From positions 1 to 64,000 of the forward strand of contig NZ_JAFKOI010000016.1 of NCBI RefSeq assembly GCF_017303315.1: 64,000 bases of DNA, in the 5' to 3' direction. The stretch is from Bacillus sp. NTK071. Lineage in GTDB: Bacteria; Bacillota; Bacilli; Bacillales; Guptibacillaceae. This document shows positions 18,665 to 27,806 of the stretch, piece after piece (within the stretch, counting starts at the first letter, position 1; each line of letters begins with the position of its first letter). Under the pieces are notes generated by a model, which searched no databases, was not told the DNA's origin, and saw nothing but the letters and a program-made list of their open reading frames with translations. The translations under genes and the position numbers were made by a program.

Positions 18665-18722
18665 TCTCTCACCCCTTTCGCCAATTTCAGAATTTTTTAA
18701 TTTAACTAAAATCTGTTTATCA

Positions 18723-18750
18723 TTATTACATTAAATTGTTCTCTTGGCAA
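18723..18750 (-). promoter_or_regulatory. Candidate app operon promoter
   Basis: Minus-strand TTGCCA (18745-18750), 16-bp spacer and TAATAA (18723-18728), about 60 bp before appD. The match is moderate. Confidence 0.4.
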
Positions 18751-18814
18751 TGTGTATTGAGGAAATTTTCTGTCTTTTTTTGGCGTTTTTAAGCATTAAT
18801 GTGCATAAAAACAC

Positions 18815-18844
18815 AAAAAAGCACTCGATTTGAGTGCTTTTTTA
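18815..18844. terminator. Terminator of ygaD
   Basis: AAAAAAGCACTC pairs with GAGTGCTTTTTT around a 5-nt loop (18815-18826 with 18832-18843), directly after ygaD on the minus strand. Confidence 0.85.
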
Positions 18845-18852
18845 ATGGTAAA

Positions 18853-20571
18853 TTATAAATTTTGTACTTGAAACAGATTATGGTATGACCCTTTTCGTGC
18901 CATTAGTTCTTTATGGTTTCCACTCTCAGAGATTTCACCATTCTCGACAACTACGATACGATCCGCATGTGTAACAGTTGCAAGGCGGTGAGCAACGATA
19001 AACGTAGTACGGTCTTTTGCTAGCTCTTCAAGTGCCTCCTGTATTAAGTGTTCGCTTTCTAAATCTAGCGCAGATGTAGCCTCATCTAGAATTAAAATTG
19101 GCGGATTTTTAAGGAAAACTCTCGCAATAGCAATACGCTGTTTCTGTCCACCAGAAAGCTTAACACCGCGCTCGCCTACTGGAGTATCATAACCTTCAGG
19201 AAGACTTGAAATAAATTCATGTGCGTTAGCTGCTTTAGCCGCTCGGATAACAGCTTCTTCAGAAGCATTAGGATTTCCCATCATAATGTTCATCCGAACG
19301 GATTCACTAAACAATATATTATCTTGAAGTACCATTCCGATATTATCGCGAAGGCTTCGCGCCTGGTAATCCCGAATATCGGTGCCATCAATTAATATTC
19401 TTCCACCTGTAACATCGTAAAAGCGAGGGATCAGGCTAACGAGGGAAGATTTCCCTCCACCACTCATGCCAACAAGTGCAATGGTTTCTCCAGCACGTAC
19501 TTCAAGGTTAATTTCCTTGAGAACTGGAAGATCGTTCTCGTTATACTTAAATGAAACATCCTGAAAACTAATATTTCCTCTTACATCTTTTAACGTCCTT
19601 GCATCTTCACGATCGACAATGTCGTATTTTTCATCAACAAATTCAAATACCCGATCCATTGAGGCAATTGATTGAGTGAGCGTAGTAGATGAGTTCACTA
19701 GTCGTCTTAATGGACTATACAATCGATCCATATATGTGACAAAGGCTACCATTTCACCCACTTGCAGGCCACCTGAGATAACAAGATATGCAGAGAATGC
19801 AATTACAATTAACGGTGCTACGTCCGTAATCGTATTGACGACTGCAAATGTTTTCGCATTCCAACGTGTATGATCAAGTGCTCGATCTAAGAAGTTTGTG
19901 TTACGTTTATTGAATTGCTCTTGCTCATAATCTTCAAGTGCAAAGCTTCGAATGACCGACATTCCCTGTACGCGTTCATGCAGATGACCTTGCACTTCTG
20001 CAAGAGCTTGCGAGCGATCTTTCGTTAAATCACGCAACCTCTTATAGAAGAATTTAACTGATAGTCCATACAATGGAAGGAGAATAATTGCTGCTAGCGT
20101 TAACCAGATATTCATAAACGATAGAATGACTATGATAATGATAATCGTAATGAGATCGAGCCAAACATTCATCATACCTGTTATAACGAATGTTTTCGTT
20201 TGTTCAACATCATTGATTACTCTGGAGATAATTTCTCCTGCTTTATTATTTGAGTAAAACTTTAAGCTGAGTTGTTGAATATGTGAAAATAACTTATCAC
20301 GGATATCATAGAGTATTTTGCTCCCGATCCATTGTGCATAATATTGCCTAAAATATTCGACCGGCGGTCTAACCACAACGAACAGGAAGAAAGCTCCCCC
20401 CATTAACCATATAAGCTGTTCATATTTGTCACCAACTGGCATTTCTGCATTAATAACATCGTCAATGACATACTTTAGAATCAGCGGTAATAGAAGAGGA
20501 ATTGCGAATTTCAGTATCCCAATCCCAATCGTTATGCCGATTTGCTTACGATATGGCGTTACAAAGGCCAT
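18853..20571 (-). CDS. ygaD: YgaD-like ABC transporter (fused TM and ATPase)
   Basis: A 572-residue half-transporter: N-terminal ABC_membrane domain with six helices (to about residue 300), then an ATPase with Walker A GMSGGGKS, signature LSGGQKQR, Walker [12 protein letters not shown] and the switch VAHRL. It resembles MsbA/LmrA-type exporters and B. subtilis YgaD. The ATG at 20571 has a poorly spaced site. An in-frame CTG at 20592 lies 9 bp after AAAGGA and would add LGNIKRY, a sequence that looks like a natural N-terminus; the true start may therefore be CTG. Substrate unknown. Confidence 0.88.
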   Translation of the reverse strand: MAFVTPYRKQIGITIGIGILKFAIPLLLPLILKYVIDDVINAEMPVGDKYEQLIWLMGGAFFLFVVVRPPVEYFRQYYAQWIGSKILYDIRDKLFSHIQQLSLKFYSNNKAGEIISRVINDVEQTKTFVITGMMNVWLDLITIIIIIVILSFMNIWLTLAAIILLPLYGLSVKFFYKRLRDLTKDRSQALAEVQGHLHERVQGMSVIRSFALEDYEQEQFNKRNTNFLDRALDHTRWNAKTFAVVNTITDVAPLIVIAFSAYLVISGGLQVGEMVAFVTYMDRLYSPLRRLVNSSTTLTQSIASMDRVFEFVDEKYDIVDREDARTLKDVRGNISFQDVSFKYNENDLPVLKEINLEVRAGETIALVGMSGGGKSSLVSLIPRFYDVTGGRILIDGTDIRDYQARSLRDNIGMVLQDNILFSESVRMNIMMGNPNASEEAVIRAAKAANAHEFISSLPEGYDTPVGERGVKLSGGQKQRIAIARVFLKNPPILILDEATSALDLESEHLIQEALEELAKDRTTFIVAHRLATVTHADRIVVVENGEISESGNHKELMARKGSYHNLFQVQNL

Positions 20572-20663
20572 ATACCTTTTTATGTTTCCCAGATGACATC
20601 ATCCTTTAACTAAACCATTCCCGTTCGAAAACAGATTATTTTTATTATATAATGTGGGTTAAT

Positions 20664-20807
20664 CTCCGCTCCAGGATGCTCGCTTTCCGCAGGGCGGGCG
20701 GTGAGCCTCCTTCCGCTCCAATTAGCTAAGTTTGGTTTTCTATACAAATATTCTTTCAATAGCAACAATCTTTTAGAGAAGAAAGAAACAATGTCTACGA
20801 AAAGAGG
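20664..20807 (+). repeat. Inverted-repeat element, copy B (partial)
   Basis: Shares the core of copy A (CTCCAGGATGCTCGCTTTCC, then GGGCGGTGAG and CCTTCCGCT) and right-hand sequence around GCAACAATCTTT, ending in TACGAAAAGAGG (20796-20807). The left GGCTCTTTTC end is not recognisable, so the copy seems decayed. It lies between ygaD and ygaC. Confidence 0.6.
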
Positions 20808-20834
20808 TTTCTTAAAATATCATTCTTTTCATGT

Positions 20835-20867
20835 AAAAACCTGTTGAAAAACACTCAACAGGTTTTC
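20835..20867 (-). terminator. ygaC terminator
   Basis: Stem AAAACCTGTTGA (minus strand) with TCAACAGGTTTT, followed by T residues, directly after the ygaC stop codon. Confidence 0.75.
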
Positions 20868-21394
20868 TACCTATATTGAAGAAATTGTTCATACCACTGA
20901 TCTACAAAACCTGGAGCAAATGGTCCTTTTCTTTGATGAATCCAGTTCATTAATTCTTTTACATTTTGTTGTATGATACGATCAATTGCTTCGGGATAAT
21001 TCATTTCTTCACGATGCGCTTCGTATTCATCTTCATCCAAGAGCTTAAAGGTCATATCAGGATAAATTTTAATATCAAGATCGTAATCAATGTACTTTAA
21101 TGCTTCTTCGTCGTACGTGAATGGAGTACCAAGATTACAATAATAGTATAACCCATCCGTTCTAATCATACCTATCACATTAAACCAATGGTTCGCACTA
21201 AAGTAGCAAATCGCAGGTTCGCGCGTTCTCCATTGTCTTCCGTCCGCTTCTGTAACGAGAATACGATCGTTTCCCCCGATTATTTCTTTAGAGGTACCTT
21301 TAAGTACGATGCTTTCTTCCCATGTTCGATGAAGTGTACCGCGATGTTTATAGCTTTGAATTTGAATTCTCGTCCCGGTCGTTGGGAAACTCAT
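20867..21394 (-). CDS. ygaC: YgaC, DUF402 nucleoside tri-/diphosphatase
   Basis: A 175-residue DUF402 protein corresponding to B. subtilis YgaC. Family members in Gram-positive bacteria (Ntdp) hydrolyse nucleoside tri- and diphosphates with divalent metal. Landmarks are [18 protein letters not shown] at the N-terminus and an acidic stretch [11 protein letters not shown] near residue 105, where metal ligands of DUF402 enzymes lie. AAAGGAG fixes the start at 21394, 17 codons inside the open frame. Neighbours ygaB and ygaD match B. subtilis order. Confidence 0.88.
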   Translation of the reverse strand: MSFPTTGTRIQIQSYKHRGTLHRTWEESIVLKGTSKEIIGGNDRILVTEADGRQWRTREPAICYFSANHWFNVIGMIRTDGLYYYCNLGTPFTYDEEALKYIDYDLDIKIYPDMTFKLLDEDEYEAHREEMNYPEAIDRIIQQNVKELMNWIHQRKGPFAPGFVDQWYEQFLQYR

Positions 21395-21544
21395 CTTCTT
21401 CTCCTTTCCTAAGAAATCCCGGAAAACGATGAATGCCTTATGCATACAGGCAGACTCACAGTATCCTTTCTTTCTTACCGTTCAATACATGGCTATTATT
21501 TTACATCTCATCTATATTCTTCTCTATTATAACGCTTAACAAAA

Positions 21545-21582
21545 TAAAATAAAAATAAAAGCGCCCTCCGAAGGATGGCACT
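21545..21582 (-). terminator. ygaB terminator
   Basis: Minus-strand stem AGTGCCATCC/GGAGGGCGCT with one G-U and one mismatch around TTCG, followed by a T-rich run (TTTTATTTTTATTTT). Confidence 0.7.
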
Positions 21583-21596
21583 TTACTATTCATTCC

Positions 21597-21818
21597 CTAT
21601 ATAGGTGTCTTTTCAAAGCTCGAAATGACCTCAGATATTAGACGTTCAAATTCAATTTCCAACTTAGATAGATCTTCTTTACGTTCAGTAATTGTAGAAT
21701 TTACCTGTTCAGATCGACCCATATGATCGCATTCTAACTTTTGAATTTCATCTCTCTTTTGAATCATTTGATCTGCAAGCTTAAGCTGTTGCTGGATGAG
21801 CGCATCGAAGCGTTGCAT
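21597..21818 (-). CDS. ygaB: YgaB-like small coiled-coil protein
   Basis: A 73-residue, highly charged helical protein with heptad-like spacing (LKLADQMIQKRDEIQKLE, then LSKLEIEFERLISEV), so probably a coiled coil. Length and position match B. subtilis YgaB. AGGGGGAGG precedes the ATG. No catalytic motif is present and the function is unknown. Confidence 0.75.
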   Translation of the reverse strand: MQRFDALIQQQLKLADQMIQKRDEIQKLECDHMGRSEQVNSTITERKEDLSKLEIEFERLISEVISSFEKTPI

Positions 21819-22000
21819 CCTACCTCCCCCTTCTCAGCTTTATTACCGTGTCTTATTAGTGTATGAGATAAAATGAAACTTTCGACTTGAAATAACCGTT
21901 ATTACGCTCAAATCTTTTAAGAGTTGTTCTTCCTGAGAAGATATTCAATAATTGAATTCGATTTCCTTTGGCAACTTCTGTAGAGAAGTAGGAGGTTTTG

Positions 22001-22675
22001 TCATATATCTTCAATTGGAACAATACATCCTGGTTCGTCATGATTTGGAGCGTTAACGAGAGTAGAAACTTCATACGCATTCATTTCTTCAGATGGAAAT
22101 GGTTGCATACAGTTTTTGAGAACATTTATGTCATCTATTTTAGGATCTAGCCACATCTCTTCCATATCTTTTTTCAAAATTACTGGCATACGACTATGTA
22201 TGTTTTCCATTAATTCATTAGCACCTGTTGTTAGAATTGTGCACGTATACAATGTTTCACCTCCGGACTTCCACTGCTCCCAAAGTCCTGCCATCGCAAA
22301 GGGCTCTCCTCTCTTCACTTGAATGTGCATTGGAACTTTGCGATCATCCTCACGTTTCCATTCATAAAATCCATTTGATAATAATAAACAGCGTCGTCTT
22401 TTTAACGCATGTTTAAAACTTGCTTTCTCATGTGCCGTTTCACTTCTTGCATTAATAAGTTTATTAGAAATTGAAGCATCCTTTGCCCAAAAAGGAATTA
22501 ATCCCCATCTTAATGTGCCCAGCCGATTTCCACTATCTGCTTTTATAACAGCGGGAATTTGTTGGGAAGGAGCAATATTATAGCGTGGTGCATAGTCATC
22601 TATACTCATTTGTTCGATTTGAAATCGTTCTAATAAATCATCAAGTTCTGTGGTTAATGAGAACCTTCCGCACAT
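22001..22675 (-). CDS. SRAP-family abasic-site DNA-protein crosslink protein (YedK/HMCES type)
   Basis: A 224-residue SOS response-associated peptidase family member. Cys2 (MCGRF) would become the N-terminal residue after Met removal and form a thiazolidine with abasic sites in single-stranded DNA. Other conserved residues are Asn33 (RYNIAPSQ), Glu105 (NGFYEW) and His160 (IHSRMPVIL). It protects abasic DNA at replication forks. No LexA box was recognised upstream. It is flanked by ygaB and sspE and is not part of an evident operon. Confidence 0.9.
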   Translation of the reverse strand: MCGRFSLTTELDDLLERFQIEQMSIDDYAPRYNIAPSQQIPAVIKADSGNRLGTLRWGLIPFWAKDASISNKLINARSETAHEKASFKHALKRRRCLLLSNGFYEWKREDDRKVPMHIQVKRGEPFAMAGLWEQWKSGGETLYTCTILTTGANELMENIHSRMPVILKKDMEEMWLDPKIDDINVLKNCMQPFPSEEMNAYEVSTLVNAPNHDEPGCIVPIEDI

Positions 22676-22736
22676 CTTAATCCCTCCTTTTTACATAACA
22701 TGTTCGCTGTAATTTGATAAATACCCTTTGTTAATT

Positions 22737-22766
22737 GAAAACAGGGCTGACTTAGTCAGCCCTGTC
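22737..22766 (-). terminator. sspE terminator
   Basis: Perfect 11-bp stem (22741-22751 with 22755-22765) and 3-nt loop directly after sspE, followed on the minus strand by TTTTC. Confidence 0.75.
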
Positions 22767-22777
22767 TGGGAAGTTGA

Positions 22778-23071
22778 TTATTGTTGCTGCTTGTTTTGAG
22801 CAGACTTTGCGTTGCGAGCTTTTACTTCCTGTGCATCCGTTTCGCTTGCAAATTCAGCACCGTATTGTTGCTGAGCTTGACCAGCAGATGCTTGCTGTTT
22901 GTTTTGAGCAGCTTTCGCATTGCGAGCTTTCACTTGTTGAGCATCCGTTTCACTTGCAAATTCAGCACCATATTGTTGCTGACCTGCTTGACCAGCAGAA
23001 GCTTGTTGGTTCTGCTGTTTCACGTGTTGAATGCTTGTACCAGATTGTGTTTGTCCTGGTTTCTTTGCCAT
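22778..23071 (-). CDS. sspE: Gamma-type small acid-soluble spore protein
   Basis: A 97-residue Gln/Ala-rich protein with two near-identical repeats, each carrying QQYGAEFASETDAQ, the region cut by the germination protease GPR. Gamma-type SASP do not coat DNA; they are amino-acid reserves degraded in germination. GGGAGGTGATAAGCC precedes the ATG. Expected forespore (sigma-G) expression is from family knowledge; I did not find a clear sigma-G promoter. The antisense strand is also open because of the repeats, but that is not a gene. Confidence 0.92.
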   Translation of the reverse strand: MAKKPGQTQSGTSIQHVKQQNQQASAGQAGQQQYGAEFASETDAQQVKARNAKAAQNKQQASAGQAQQQYGAEFASETDAQEVKARNAKSAQNKQQQ

Positions 23072-23230
23072 GGCTTATCACCTCCCACAAACAATAGAAT
23101 AACCAGTTCTCGTATTGTTATGTACGATCTTAAAAAAAGAATTAGAAAACTTTCCCGATGTTTCCACTCCTCTTCTTTCATACCGTTAGCAATCCTGCTA
23201 CACACTAAGGAAACAAAGGAGGTTTTCATT

Positions 23231-23425
23231 ATGGAAGATCATCGTGATATGACCGAGTTATCGATGACGTCTAAAGAAAATTGGGCTGATGACGAACTTT
23301 CTTTTTTTCACCATAGTATGCAGCAAATTGCTCCATACCTAAATAGTGAAGGCGTTGCAATACACCGTGAAATTATTAAAGAAATTGAGCAACGTGGTGG
23401 ACTTTCGGCATTCATGCCAGATTAA
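23231..23425 (+). CDS. Small conserved protein (possibly YfhS)
   Basis: A 64-residue acidic protein starting MEDHRDMTELSM and containing SMQQIAPYLNSEGVAIHREI near its middle. AAAGGAGG lies 8 bp before ATG 23231, and a terminator follows. Position between sspE and the mutY gene group suggests B. subtilis YfhS, but I am not certain. No membrane segment or known motif. Confidence 0.7.
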   Translation: MEDHRDMTELSMTSKENWADDELSFFHHSMQQIAPYLNSEGVAIHREIIKEIEQRGGLSAFMPD

Positions 23426-23458
23426 AAATGAACGATTACCGCTATGACCTTAAATTTC

Positions 23459-23494
23459 AAAAAGCACCCTGAAATTCATCTCAGGGTGCTTTTA
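23459..23494. terminator. Bidirectional terminator
   Basis: AAAAGCACCCTGA (23460-23472) pairs with TCAGGGTGCTTTT (23481-23493) between two convergent genes. Confidence 0.85.
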
Positions 23495-23502
23495 GTAAAT
23501 AT

Positions 23503-24264
23503 TTAAAAGTTTGATTTTGACTGTCCGCCATCAACATTTATTGTGGCACCAGAAATCCAAGATGCTTTCTCTGAAGCAAGAAAGACAACGGTATTGGCTA
23601 CTTCCTCAGGCGTACCAAACCTTCCGCCAGGTATTTCACGCTCGACAAATTCTTTGATTTTATCAGGATCTTCATCCAATCTTTTTTGCCAGTTGCCTGT
23701 AGGGTGTAATATAGCTCCAGGTGCCACACCATTCACGCGGATTCCAGATTCAAACAGTTCATCAGCCATCGCTTTGGTCAAACTAATCATTGCAGCCTTT
23801 GCACTATTATAAGTTGGCTTACCACCAGATTCTCTTCCGAAAATGGAAGAGATATTTACAATAGCTCCGCTTTTTTGCTTTTTCATCTCAGCAGCTGCAA
23901 TTTGACTAAGATGAACGGCAGAATAGAAATTAAGATCCATTGCTTTATGAAATTGAGAGACATCTGTTTCCATTATAGTAGTTCCATTACTGCCGCCTGC
24001 ATTATTAACAAGGATGTCAATTGATCCGAAAGCCATTAGAAACGATTCAATGAGTTCTGCACGTTTCCGTTCATCTGTAATATCTGCTTCGAAGATGGCC
24101 AGATCTTCTCCAATTTCACGCTTTGCTTCTTCAAGATCTTCGCGGTTTCTTGCACAAATTCCAACCTGGGCTCCTTCTTCATAGAAAGCTTGTGCAATTG
24201 CTTTACCTATTCCCTTAGAACCACCGGTAACTAATACCTTACGATTTTCTAGGTTCAAATTCAT
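23503..24264 (-). CDS. Short-chain dehydrogenase/reductase (FabG-like)
   Basis: A 253-residue SDR enzyme with cofactor motif TGGSKGIG (14-21), NNAGG, catalytic Ser in NISSIFG and the classic Y-x3-K as YNSAK. It ends [11 protein letters not shown]. The start codon overlaps the mutY stop by 4 bp (ATGA), so the two are translationally coupled. In B. subtilis the enoyl reductase fabL occupies this neighbourhood, but FabL uses Y-x6-K, so this gene is not FabL. Substrate unknown; 3-oxoacyl-ACP or sugar alcohol are both possible. Confidence 0.85.
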   Translation of the reverse strand: MNLNLENRKVLVTGGSKGIGKAIAQAFYEEGAQVGICARNREDLEEAKREIGEDLAIFEADITDERKRAELIESFLMAFGSIDILVNNAGGSNGTTIMETDVSQFHKAMDLNFYSAVHLSQIAAAEMKKQKSGAIVNISSIFGRESGGKPTYNSAKAAMISLTKAMADELFESGIRVNGVAPGAILHPTGNWQKRLDEDPDKIKEFVEREIPGGRFGTPEEVANTVVFLASEKASWISGATINVDGGQSKSNF

Positions 24265-25361
24265 TTCTCTTCGTCCACCTCCATAATAGCTACAATTTTT
24301 TGATGGGCCACTGGAAAAGCGAATTTCTTTAGTTCACTTTTATCAACTAACTGGACATTAGTTTCTTTCTTTACTGTTCCTTGGATGGTCCCCTTGTAAA
24401 CGGTTAGTTGCCACTTTAGATGGCTAAATATATGATCAAAAGCTGTCATTTCTTCTTCAATGTCAACATTACAGTTGTATGCCTCTTTTATATGTTTCTT
24501 AAGCTGTTCTTCTTTTAAGCCACCTTCAGTTAATTCAACATTTGGAAACTCCCAGAGACTAGCCAAAAGACCTTTCTCAGGGCGTTTTCTAATTAAATAC
24601 TTACCTTCTGAGTCTTGAAGGGCGACTACAGCAATTGGGACTGGCCTCGGTGCCTTCTTCTTTGACTTAATAGGCAATTCTTCTTGCGAACCTTCTTTAA
24701 ATGCGCGGCAATGGTCTTGAACTGGACAAAGAAGACATGAAGGTGATTTAGGTGTACAAATGATTGCGCCAAGTTCCATCATACCCTGATTGAATGAGGA
24801 TGGATCTTCTTGTGAAATTAAACGCCTTGTTATTTCCTCAAATGTTTTTCTGCTTGAAGGTTTGGCAATGTCTTCCCATATACCAATAATTCTTGAAAGA
24901 ACTCTCATCACATTCCCATCAACTGCTGGTTCAGGTATATTATACGCAATGCTTAGAATAGCCCCTGCTGTATATGGTCCGACACCTTTTAATGTTGCAA
25001 TTTCTTTTGGGTTATTTGGTACAACGCCATTATACGTTTCTGCTACCTCTTGAACCGCACTTTGGAGGTTTCTAGCTCTTGAATAATACCCAAGGCCTTC
25101 CCATGCTTTTAAGACATCCGATTCATCAGCATTTGCTAATGCCTCGATTGAGGGGAACTTCGAGATAAATCGTTCAAAGTATGGTATAACCGTGTCAACC
25201 CTTGTTTGTTGAAGCATAATTTCAGATACCCAAATTCGATACGGGTCTTGATTCTCACGCCATGGAAGGTCTCTTTGTTCATTTTTATACCAGGAAATTA
25301 AATCGTACTGGAATTGCTTCTCATCGAAAAAATGTAGAAGCTCTGTCACTTTCTCTTTCAT
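24261..25361 (-). CDS. mutY: A/G-specific adenine DNA glycosylase MutY
   Basis: Removes adenine mispaired with 8-oxoguanine. The 366-residue protein has the catalytic Glu in [10 protein letters not shown], the helix-hairpin-helix [11 protein letters not shown], the catalytic Asp in [11 protein letters not shown], a [4Fe-4S] cluster region with [17 protein letters not shown], and a C-terminal NUDIX-like domain that reads 8-oxoG. The coupled SDR gene follows. It corresponds to B. subtilis YfhQ. Confidence 0.95.
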   Translation of the reverse strand: MKEKVTELLHFFDEKQFQYDLISWYKNEQRDLPWRENQDPYRIWVSEIMLQQTRVDTVIPYFERFISKFPSIEALANADESDVLKAWEGLGYYSRARNLQSAVQEVAETYNGVVPNNPKEIATLKGVGPYTAGAILSIAYNIPEPAVDGNVMRVLSRIIGIWEDIAKPSSRKTFEEITRRLISQEDPSSFNQGMMELGAIICTPKSPSCLLCPVQDHCRAFKEGSQEELPIKSKKKAPRPVPIAVVALQDSEGKYLIRKRPEKGLLASLWEFPNVELTEGGLKEEQLKKHIKEAYNCNVDIEEEMTAFDHIFSHLKWQLTVYKGTIQGTVKKETNVQLVDKSELKKFAFPVAHQKIVAIMEVDEEK

Positions 25362-25592
25362 TAATCAACTCTCCGATATGATATAGTAAGGTTAATGTTA
25401 ACAATCATTTAAATCTTCTAATAACCTTCCTCAACTTTCATCTAACACATATAATAACGTATCAATCCGTTACAATCACCTTTTAACTTTTCACTTCGCG
25501 ATTATTTGGGTATAACTAAATAGAGTAGATCATTTAATTTTTCAGATCTTTACAAATTGATTTATACGTTTCATAAGGAGGATTCTTACCCT

Positions 25593-26573
25593 ATGGATAC
25601 TGGGACACATGTGGTCATGGGACTGGGGATTGGAGCTCTAGCAACGTTGGATCCAGCTATCGCTCAGGACCCAATTACCGCTCAAAGCGTTCTAATTGGA
25701 GCGCTGATTGGATCGCAGGCCCCGGACTTCGATACTGTTCTTAAACTTAAAAATAACGCTGTCTATATTCGTCACCATAGAGGAATTACACATTCTATTC
25801 CTGCTGTCCTCACATGGCCGATCATTATCAGTAGTGGGATTATGCTTTTCTACCCTGAAACAAATTGGCTTCATCTATGGCTCTGGACATTTCTTGCTGT
25901 GTTCATTCATGTGTTTGTAGATATTTTCAATGCATATGGTACGCAAGCGATTAGGCCTTTCTCAAATAGATGGGTAGCGCTAGGAGTCATAAATATCTTT
26001 GATCCATTTATCTTTCTCCTTCATATTGGTGGGCTAATCCTTTGGTACACCGGGACAAATCCTGGGTATACCTTCCTCACCATTTATGGCGTTATCATCC
26101 TCTATTACTTCTGGAGGATATACGAACAAAGAAAAGTAATTAACGCTGTTAAAGAGCGAATTCCCACTGCAGTAGAGATCATTGTATCTCCTACTATTAG
26201 TTGGAGCAGGTGGCATATTGCTGTTAAATCAGAATCAAACTTCTATGTAGCCCGTGCTGACGGAACAACGATTACTGTTCAAGATGAATTCGAACGAGTT
26301 CCTGTTCCAAAAACGCCGGTACTTGAATCAGCCAAAGAAGATCCAAACTTAAGTGCTTTTCTTTCATTTTCTCCAGTCTATCGGTGGGAGATTGAAGAGA
26401 AAGAAGTTGGTTACGAAGTACGCTTTATCGACCTTCGTTATCGCAACAAAGGTCACTATCCATTCGTTGCTGTCGTTCAAATGGAAGATCAACTCGAGAT
26501 CACCAGTTCTTATACTGGTTGGGTTTACAGTGAGGATACACTAAGGAAGAAACTAGATATAGCCATCGACTAA
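25593..26573 (+). CDS. yfhP: YfhP-like membrane-bound metal-dependent hydrolase
   Basis: A 326-residue protein of the YdjM/YfhP family (LexA-binding, inner-membrane metal-dependent hydrolase family). The N-terminus has the metal-ligand motif RHHRGITHS after GSQAPDFDTV, then four or so TM helices (about 70-195), then a soluble C-terminal domain. The start at 25593 (MDTGTHVVMG) follows AAGGAGG with an 11-bp spacer. It is divergent from mutY, as in B. subtilis. Enzymatic activity has not been defined. Confidence 0.85.
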   Translation: MDTGTHVVMGLGIGALATLDPAIAQDPITAQSVLIGALIGSQAPDFDTVLKLKNNAVYIRHHRGITHSIPAVLTWPIIISSGIMLFYPETNWLHLWLWTFLAVFIHVFVDIFNAYGTQAIRPFSNRWVALGVINIFDPFIFLLHIGGLILWYTGTNPGYTFLTIYGVIILYYFWRIYEQRKVINAVKERIPTAVEIIVSPTISWSRWHIAVKSESNFYVARADGTTITVQDEFERVPVPKTPVLESAKEDPNLSAFLSFSPVYRWEIEEKEVGYEVRFIDLRYRNKGHYPFVAVVQMEDQLEITSSYTGWVYSEDTLRKKLDIAID

Positions 26574-26578
26574 ATGAG

Positions 26579-26611
26579 AAACCGGCTGGACAAATTGTCC
26601 AGCCGGTTTTG
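26579..26611. terminator. Bidirectional terminator, yfhP / yfhJ
   Basis: A perfect 15-bp stem (26579-26593 with 26595-26609) ends in TTTT on the plus strand and sits between convergent genes. Confidence 0.85.
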
Positions 26612-26614
26612 GTA

Positions 26615-26884
26615 TTAATGCTTGATACTACGATCATCACCAAAATAGCTCTTGTATTTTGGATTATTCATCATAAAGTCATGTAGTACTGGACCATAGT
26701 AATCGATCCATTGCTTTACAATTTTCTCTGTTACATCGCTACCTTTATATTCTCTTCCAGCTTTTGCTCTGGATGATTCAAAATCTTCCCATAGTAGTTC
26801 AACCATTGTTCTCGCTTGACCGTATGAGAGGTGATCATTTTTTTCAAGAAGGTTATGAGCAAGCCTTTGAAATAAATCTTCCAT
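26615..26884 (-). CDS. yfhJ: YfhJ-like WVELL family protein
   Basis: An 89-residue soluble protein with the family hallmark (here MVELLWEDFESSRAKAG) and a conserved WIDYYGPVLHDF region. AAAGGAG fixes the start at 26884, ten codons inside the open frame. It is found in spore-forming Bacilli with no assigned role. Confidence 0.82.
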   Translation of the reverse strand: MEDLFQRLAHNLLEKNDHLSYGQARTMVELLWEDFESSRAKAGREYKGSDVTEKIVKQWIDYYGPVLHDFMMNNPKYKSYFGDDRSIKH

Positions 26885-27018
26885 CAGGCATTCTCCTTTC
26901 ATGTGTACTTCCATTGCTTTCCGTACTGCAAAGACGCTCCGTTGTCACATAACTTCCTTTACAAAACACATACTAACTGTGTGCCTGTTAAGGTAAAGAT
27001 TATCGAAAGGGGCGCACG

Positions 27019-27177
27019 ATGATGAGAAATAAAAAAACCGGATTTCCAGACACAAAATTCTCAGGTGAACCACGTGCTAAAGAAGAGTTTGCATCAAAGC
27101 GTGCTGACGGAACAACGAATACCCATCCAGAAGAGCGAATGAATGCTTCAAACCGTACAGGTAATCGTCAGGGATAA
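27019..27177 (+). CDS. sspK: Small acid-soluble spore protein K
   Basis: A 52-residue basic protein with [20 protein letters not shown] and NTHPEERM, matching SspK, a minor SASP of the spore core. Two consecutive ATGs (27019 and 27022) follow GAAAGGGG; either may be used. It is followed 22 bp later by a YpzG-type gene, and a terminator ends the pair. Sigma-G control is expected from the family. Confidence 0.85.
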   Translation: MMRNKKTGFPDTKFSGEPRAKEEFASKRADGTTNTHPEERMNASNRTGNRQG

Positions 27178-27199
27178 CTCTCATATTGGAGGTGCTACT

Positions 27200-27358
27200 A
27201 TGGGTAAAAGAAACCGAAATAGACTTCATCCGAATTATGAGGATCCATTCCAATCTCCTCGTGCAAACCCAAAACACGCTCATCATCAGGTGAACGGGGA
27301 AACCCAGCAGGCATATAACGATATCGTTCTTCAGGTTCAAACTAGAAAACGGTCGTAA
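27200..27358 (+). CDS. YpzG-like small protein
   Basis: A 52-residue basic protein with PFQSPRANPKHAHHQVNGET, characteristic of the YpzG family of Bacilli. GGAGGTGCTACT precedes the ATG. Likely cotranscribed with sspK, which hints at a spore-related role, though none is established. Confidence 0.75.
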   Translation: MGKRNRNRLHPNYEDPFQSPRANPKHAHHQVNGETQQAYNDIVLQVQTRKRS

Positions 27359-27374
27359 CCAATGATCTTATTAG

Positions 27375-27402
27375 AGAGCAGCACTACTGCTGCTCTTTCT
27401 TA
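27375..27402 (+). terminator. Terminator of the sspK operon
   Basis: AGAGCAGC (27375-27382) pairs with GCTGCTCT (27389-27396), followed by TTCTT. It overlaps the 3' end of convergent yfhH. Confidence 0.7.
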
Positions 27403-27704
27403 ATGAGCATTGCAATTGGGAACGCCTCAATTTCATTATTCCCTTTACGGTAACCCCATGCAAACGTACCGTTCATATAATCAATCGTAAACGTTGAACC
27501 AGGATCACCATCTATTTCATATTGTTCTCCAGAAGCAAAATCTTCAGGATTTAACAAATAAGATTTAGCAAGCGCAATTCTTCGCTCATGGACAGAGAAT
27601 TCATTCACCATTCCCATTTGCTCAGCTCTACGTGCTTTTTCACTTAGCAAAGCAATTTCACTTCGTAACTCATGTTCACTCATTTCACTAAAACGTTTCT
27701 CCAT
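27384..27704 (-). CDS. yfhH: YfhH (DUF1811) protein
   Basis: A 106-residue protein of the DUF1811/YfhH family: helical N-terminus (ELRSEIALLSEKARRAEQMGM) and a small beta-barrel C-terminus (FTIDYMNGTFAWGYR). GGAGGGCAG precedes the ATG. Synteny with recX, yfhF and sspK agrees with B. subtilis. Structure is known for a family member but function is not. Confidence 0.85.
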   Translation of the reverse strand: MEKRFSEMSEHELRSEIALLSEKARRAEQMGMVNEFSVHERRIALAKSYLLNPEDFASGEQYEIDGDPGSTFTIDYMNGTFAWGYRKGNNEIEAFPIAMLIKKEQQ

Positions 27705-27806
27705 TTCTGCCCTCCATTACTCATGATGCACTGTTCCCACAAGTATAGTTCATTTTCTAACACATGACAAAAATATGCTACGCTTACATATGAGGAGGAA
27801 TTTATT

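Noticed and set aside
22781-23425. A long plus-strand reading frame antisense to sspE
   Set aside because: It is open because sspE is built from Gln/Ala-rich repeats. Only its last 64 codons, behind AAAGGAGG, form a plausible gene.
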